64,000 nucleotides of DNA, from contig NC_068912.1 in assembly GCF_023091745.1 (NCBI RefSeq), positions 60,044,567 through 60,108,566 of the forward strand. The letters run 5' to 3'. A program made the translations under genes and the position numbers. This document shows positions 59,078-64,000 of this stretch, in pieces. The notes below the pieces were generated by a model, which saw nothing but the letters and a program-made list of their open reading frames with translations, was not told where the DNA came from and made no database searches. Position 1 is the first letter of the stretch, and every line of letters begins with the position of its first letter. Source of the DNA: Budorcas taxicolor (lineage: Eukaryota; Chordata; Mammalia; Artiodactyla; Bovidae).

Positions 59078-60666
59078 TCATCCCCTTCTCCTCTTGCCTT
59101 CAGTCTTTCCCAGCATCAGGGTCTTGTCCAATAAGTCAGTTCTTTGCATCAGTTGGCCAAAGTATTGGGCCATCATCTTCAGCAACAGTCCTTCCAATGA
59201 ATATTCAGGTTGATTTCCTTTAAGATTGACTGGTTGGATCTCCTTGCAGTCCAAGGGACTCTCAAGAGTCTTCTCCAACACTGCAGTTCAAAAGCATCAA
59301 ATCTTCGGGGCTTAGATTTCTTTATGGTCCAACTCAAATCCATATATAACTCCTGGAAAAACCATAGCTGTAACTGGATGGACCTTTGTTGACAAAGTAA
59401 TATCTCTGCTTTTTAATATGCTGTCTAGGTTTTTCATAGCTTTTCTTCCAAGGAGCAGTGAGTGAATGAGTGAAAGTAACTCAGTCATGTCTGACTCTTT
59501 GTGAACCCATGGACTGTCCATGGAATTCTCCAGGCCAGAATACTGGAGTGAGTAGCCTTTCCTTTCTCTGGGGGATCTTCCCAACCCAGGGATCGAACCT
59601 AGGGCTCCCACATTGCAGGCAGATTCTTTACCAGCTGAGCCACAAGGGACACCCAAGAACACTGGAGTAGATAGTCTATCCCTTCCCTGAGCTATCAGGG
59701 AAGCCCTCCAAGGAGCAAGCGCCTTTAATTTCATGGCTGCAGTCACCACCAGCAGTGGTTTTGGAGCCCCAGAAAATAAAGTTTGTCACTCTTTCCATTG
59801 TTTCCCCATCTAGTTGCCATGAAGTGATGGGACCAGATGCCATGATCTTTGTTTTTTGAATGTTGAATTTTAAACCAGCTTTTTCACACTCCTCTTTCAC
59901 TTTAATCAAGAGGCTCTTTAGTTCTTTGCTTTCTGCCATAAGGATGGTGTCATCTGCATATCTGAGGTTATTGATATTTCTCCCGACAATCTTGATTCCA
60001 GCTTGTGCTTCATCCAGTCCAGCATGTTGCATGATGTACTTTTCATATAAGTTAAATAAGCAGGGTGACAGTATACAGCCCTGACATACTCCTTTCCAAA
60101 TTTAGAACCAGTCTGTTGTTCCATGTCTGGTTCTAACTGTTGCTTCTTGACTTGCATACAGATCTTAGGAGGCAGGTATGGTGGTCTGGTATTCCCATCT
60201 CCTGAAGAATTTTCCACAGTTTGTTGTCATTGACACAGTCAAAGGCTTTGGCATAGTCAATAAAGCAGATGTAGACGTTTTTCGGGAATTCTCTTGTTTT
60301 TTCTATGACCCAACAGATGTTGGCAGTTTGATCTCTGGTTCCTCTGCCTTTTCTAAATCCAGCTTGAACATCTGGAAGTTCTTGGTTTACATACTGTTGA
60401 ATCCTAGCTTGGAAAATTTTGAGCATTACTCTGCCAGCATGTGAGATGAGTGCAACTGTGCGGTAGTTTGAACATTCTTTGGCATTGCCTTTTTTTGGGA
60501 TTGGAATGAAAGCTGACCTTTTCCAGTCCTGTGACCACAACTGAGTTTTCCAAATTTGCTGGCCTATTGAGTGCAACACTTTCACAGCATCATCTTTTAG
60601 GATTTGAAATAGTACAGCTGGAATTCCATCACCTCCCCTAGCTTTGTGATGCTTCCTATGGTCCAC
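59078..60666 (-). pseudogene. BovB reverse transcriptase ORF remnant
   Basis: Minus strand at 60133-60666: KARGGDGIPAVLFQILKDDA, IPIPKKGNAKECSNYRTVAL and CFIDYAKAFDCVNDNKLWKI, which are RT fingers and palm. After a frame change, 59676-60032 has NNLRYADDTILMAESKELKS with the YADD box, then KTKIMASGPITSWQLDGETM. The C-terminal part is beyond the SINE. It is the best-preserved BovB RT in the window but is broken by frameshifts and lacks the endonuclease. Confidence 0.88.
59458..59706 (-). mobile_element. Bov-tA SINE with rearranged head end
   Basis: Antisense copy. The 11-bp duplication tccaaggagca lies at 59447-59457 and 59707-59717. Near 59640-59690, after a complete head (ttaccagctgagccacaagg), a second piece of SINE body and head follows (agaacactggagtagatag ... 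gagctatcagggaagccc). The copy is therefore longer than usual and contains a partial repeat. Confidence 0.85.
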
Positions 60667-60983
60667 TTGACTTCACAGTTCAGGATGTCTGCCTCTAGGT
60701 GAGTGATCACACCATCATGGCTATTCAGAAGTCTGGATAGTGGGTAAGTTTATGGGGCAGCAGTATGTGGTTCTGGGGTGCTAAGAATATTCAGTCATTT
60801 AACCTGGGTAGCAGTTATATGAGTGATCACTTTATAATATTCATTTACTAGATGTTTATTTTATGTACTTTTTGATTGAAAAGTTTTAAAAATTAAGTTA
60901 TATACATGATACTATTTTAATCTTAAGATAGCTTGGCACATCTATCTTAAAACAGGCATGGTCTTGCTAAAGAGGCTGATGTT

Positions 60984-61203
60984 GAGTGAGTACTCAGTTG
61001 TTCAGTTATGTTCAACTCTTTGCAACACCATGTACTGTAGCCCACTAGGCTCCTCCATCCATGGAATTTTCTCGATAAGAATACTGGAGTGTGTTGCCAT
61101 TTCCTTCTCCTGGGAATCTTCCTGACCCAGGGATTGAACCTGTGCCCCTTGCATCTCCTGTCTTGGCAGGCGGACTCTTTACCACTTTGCTACCTGGGAA
61201 GCA
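60984..61203 (-). mobile_element. Bov-tA SINE
   Basis: Antisense. Perfect 11-bp duplication aggctgatgtt at 60973-60983 and 61204-61214. Confidence 0.93.
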
Positions 61204-61229
61204 AGGCTGATGTTAGTAACACATAAATA

Positions 61230-61395
61230 ATAATATTTCACCCATATGCACTATTCCATTTGGTCCATACTCTGTAAGACAGGCATGGCAGAAACTATTG
61301 GATTCTTTTCACCAGTGAGAAAACTGAGGCCCAAAGAAGTGAAATGGCTCATCCAAATCCATGTTGTTAGCAAATGACGAGAGGTGGGATTTGCA
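61230..61395 (-). mobile_element. MIR SINE
   Basis: Antisense MIR features: agaaaactgaggcccaaaga, atggctcatccaaatccatg, gaggtgggatttgcag. Confidence 0.7.
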
Positions 61396-61557
61396 GTTAA
61401 AACCACAGTACAATGTTCTGGGTGTTGTATTTAAAATACAAAATAATAAGTGTTGGTAAGTATATTGAGAATTTAGTACTGGTTCAGAATGTAAAATGGT
61501 ATGAGTGCTGTAGAAAACAGTGGCAGTTCCTTAAAAAGTTAAATATAAAATTACCAT

Positions 61558-61687
61558 GAAAAGTTTGAAAGTATTAGTCACTCAGTTGTGTCTTACTCTT
61601 TGTGACCCCATGGACTGTAGCCTACCGGGATCCTCTGTCCATGGAATTCTCCATGCAAGAATACTGGAATGGGTAGCCATTCCATAT
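61558..61687 (-). mobile_element. Bov-tA SINE, truncated
   Basis: Antisense tail half only: cactcagttgtgtcttactc to gaatactggaatgggtagcc. It interrupts the L1M text attaccat | atgacccagc. Confidence 0.85.
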
Positions 61688-61887
61688 GACCCAGCATTTC
61701 CCCTCCTAGGTACACACCGCAAAGAACTGAAAACAAGGACTCAAACCAATACTTATACACCAATGTTCATAGCAACTTTATTCACAATAGTCAGATGGTG
61801 ACAGCCACCCAAATGTCCATCAACAGAGGAATGGATAAATAGAATGTGATCTGTTTACATGTACATCACTACTCTTTGCCCTTTTCG

Positions 61888-62122
61888 GCTGTGTACTCAG
61901 TTCTGCCTGACTCTTTGTGCTGTGCTGTGCTTAGTCACTCAAGTCGTGTTTGACTCTTTGCGATCCCAAGTACTACAGCTAAGCTCATCTGTCCATGGAA
62001 TTTTCCAGGCAAGAATACTGGAGTAAATTGTCATTTCTTTCTCCAGAGTATCTTCCTGACCCAGGGACTGAACTTGCATCTCCTGCATTGGCAGATTGAT
62101 TCTTTTATCACTGAGCTACTTG
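61888..62122 (-). mobile_element. Bov-tA SINE
   Basis: Antisense; tail at left (cttagtcactcaagtcgtgt), tRNA-like head at right (ttttatcactgagctacttg). Confidence 0.87.
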
Positions 62123-62670
62123 CATGTATTATTATTATGCCTATGTAAAATTGTAAATATAAATATAGTATTATATAAAATTTATAAATATAAAATATTA
62201 TTATATGTTAAAAGGTTATACTTAGTATAAAAATATATACTATGTATAAAAATATAAAAGTGTAAAAATATTATACTATGTAAAAAGGAATGAAATTCTG
62301 ATACATGTTATAGCATAGATGCACCTTGAAAGCATGTTAAGTTAAATAAGCCAAATATAAAAGGACAAACATGGTATGATTCCAATTATGTGCAGAATCT
62401 AGAATGAATTCATTGAGACAGAAAGCAGAATAGAGGTTACCAGGGACTGGGAGGAGGAGGAAATGGGAATTTAGTGCTTAATGGGTACAGAGTTTCTGCT
62501 TCACATGAAAAGATCTGGAACCAGGTTATAGTTTTGGTTACACAACCATTTTACACAGCCAATATTACACAGTGTGAATATATTTACACTGAACATGAAT
62601 ACCTAAAAATCATAAGGAATTTCATGTTACATATTTATTTTACCACAATCAAAATAGTTAAAAAGAACAC

Positions 62671-62928
62671 AGCTTAAATAAAGTGATAAAATTTATTTAC
62701 CCTGTGTTCCCCAAACCAGGAAGCTGAGTTTACTCTGGGGGGGTGGCTATGGTTAGGGGTCCTGGATCTTTCTCCAGGAAAATCTCAGAGGTGTGTGTAT
62801 TTTAAGTTTCAAGGCTAATTAACTTAACAGTCTTGACATTCTTCATGTTCTAGAGATTCTCCATGGTCAGCAGTGAATTGGTATATGACAAACCAAACAA
62901 TTCTATGTCAAATAGGAAGTTCAGTTCA
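62671..62928. other. Unassigned sequence
   Basis: No exon or repeat supported. Confidence 0.4.
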
Positions 62929-64000
62929 GTTCAGTTGCTCGGTTGTGTCCGACTTTTTATGACCCCATGAATTGCAGCACGCCAGGCCTCCCTGTCCATC
63001 ACCAACTCCTGGAGTTCACTAAAACTCACGTCCATTGAGTCGGTGATGCCACCAGCCATCTTATCCTCTATCGTCCCCTTCTCCTCCTGCCCCCAATCCC
63101 TCCCAGTATCAGAGTCTTTTCCAATGAGTCAACTCTTTGCATGAGGTGGCCAAAGTACTGGAGTTTCAGCTTTAGCATCATTCCTTCCAAAGAATACCCA
63201 GGACTGATCTCATTCAGAATGGGCTGGTTGGATCTCCTTGCAGTCCAAGGGACTCTCAGGAGTCTTCTCCAACACCACAGTTCAAAAGCATCAATTCTTC
63301 GGCACACAGCTTTCTTCATATCCAACTCTCACATCCATATATGACTACTGGAAAAACCATAGCCTTGACTAGACGGACCTTTGTTGGCAAAGTAATGTCT
63401 CTGCTTTTGAATATGCTATCTAGGTTGGTCATAACTTTTCTTCCAAGGAGTAAGCTTCTTTTAATTTCATGGCTGCAGTCACCATCTGCAGTGATTTTGG
63501 AGCCCCCAAAAAATAAAGTCTGACACTGTTTCCACTCTTTCCCATCTATTTCCCATGAAATGATGGGACTAGATGCCATAATCTTTGTTTTCTGAATGTT
63601 GAGCTTTAAGCCAACTTTTTCACTTTCCTCTTTCACGTTCATCAAGAGGCTTTTCAGTTCCTCTTCACTTTCTGCCATAAGGGTGGTGTCATCTGCATAA
63701 TCTGAGGTTATTGGTATTTTTCCTGGCAATCTTGATTCCAGCTTGTGCTTCTTCCAGTCCAGCGTTTCTCATGATGTACTCTGCATATAAGTTAAATAAG
63801 CAGGGTGACAATATACAGCCTTGACATACTCCTTTTCCTATTTGGAACCAGTCTGTTGTTCAATGTCCAGTTCTAACTGTTGCTTCCTGACCTGCATATA
63901 GGTTTCTCAAGAGGCAGGTCAAGTGGTCTGGTATTTTCATCTCTTTCAGAATTTTCCACAGTTTATTGTGATCCACCCAGTGAAAGATTTGGCACAATCA
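62929..64000 (-). mobile_element. BovB LINE, antisense, runs off the window
   Basis: 3' tail at left (gttcagttcagttcagttgc). ORF remnants on the minus strand include 63316-63729 (DYADDTTLMAESEEELKSLL, GGSKITADGDCSHEIKRSLL) and 63068-63325. The YADD box is kept. The 5' side continues past 64000. Confidence 0.93.

Larger units (their letters stand above)
58935..60727 (-). mobile_element. BovB LINE, 1.5 kb, antisense, split by a SINE
   Basis: 3' end on the left, reaching the fingers of the reverse transcriptase on the right. The 13-bp duplication gaagtttggatag / gaagtctggatag lies at 58922-58934 and 60728-60740, with one mismatch. A Bov-tA at 59458-59706 interrupts it. Confidence 0.93.
50650..60905 (+). 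mobile_element. Ancient L1M carrying a nest of later insertions
   Basis: Pieces of one degenerate sense L1 appear in 5'-to-3' order. Endonuclease-region text lies at about 50650-51157 and 51498-51960. RT-region text is at 55502-56570 (taacatagatgcaaaaatct, gtcatttgatagaattcaat). ORF2 C-terminal text is at 57275-57335 and 57558-58363. The ORF2 end is at 58666-58921, and the 3' UTR at 60741-60905. The gaps are filled by BovB (four), L1_BT (one) and Bov-tA (two, one of them inside a BovB). Continuity is inferred from order and orientation. Confidence 0.65.
61410..62670 (+). mobile_element. Ancient L1M 3' end, interrupted by two SINEs
   Basis: ORF2 C-terminal text (gacccagcatttcccctcct, aatgtccatcaacagaggaa) followed by an L1M 3' UTR (aatagaggttaccagggact, ttggttacacaaccatttta) that ends near 62670. 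A TA-rich stretch lies at 62125-62280. Confidence 0.75.

Noticed and set aside
1..64000. A novel prokaryotic or phage-type defence system
   Set aside because: All long open frames are explained by LINE elements; the genome is mammalian, with spliced exons and SINEs.

Overview
This is a window of nuclear DNA from a ruminant, most likely a bovid (cattle, buffalo, sheep or goat). The evidence is the repeat content: L1 elements of the bovine L1_BT type, many copies of the RTE-clade LINE BovB, and its tRNA-derived SINE partners (Bov-tA monomers and dimers). A cetartiodactyl CHR-type SINE is also present. Older mammalian layers (L1M, L2, MIR, DNA-transposon relics) lie underneath. The species cannot be fixed from sequence alone. 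There are no prokaryotic-style genes, operons, rRNA genes or CRISPR arrays.

The only host gene seen is one split protein-coding gene on the + strand. Eight exons can be read: 12721-12901, 17550-17748, 21586-21791, 22821-22955, 25245-25325, 31305-31352, 38738-38898 and 45374-45547. Their splice phases join consistently and give about 395 codons, so the first and last exons lie outside the window or were not found. The product has a basic/acidic Ser-rich middle followed by an alpha-helical part, with no signal peptide or membrane segment visible here. I do not recognise it with certainty. From memory the best guess is the DUF4551 protein known in human as C12orf56, and this must be tested by BLASTP. 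The first visible exon carries an apparent one-base frameshift in a T run near 12792-12795.

Region by region: 193-7940 is a near full-length but broken L1 on the minus strand. 7954-11150 is a stack of older LINE pieces, a DNA transposon and a dimeric SINE. 11.2-25.4 kb is mostly intron with scattered SINEs, one BovB fragment, a mariner-type hairpin and exons 1-5. 25.4-28.2 kb is an ancient L2-like element cut by a BovB. 28.2-35 kb holds BovB, MIR and SINE copies and the small exon 6. 35478-36907 is a young L1 with a 5' inversion (twin priming) and perfect 17-bp target-site duplications. 37.3-38.6 kb is old L1 just before exon 7. 39-49.9 kb holds MIRs, SINEs (one SINE inside another), exon 8 and a BovB with an internal deletion. 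50.6-60.9 kb is an ancient L1 hit by at least seven later insertions, including a young L1 whose ORF2 has three stop codons but no frameshift. 61-64 kb holds another old L1 3' end, SINEs and a BovB that runs off the window.

No new biological system was found. The points most worth following up are the exon frameshift, the competing splice donors of exon 6, the inversion junction of the twin-primed L1, the tandem units in the L1 5' UTR, and the inverted BovB pairs inside the transcription unit.
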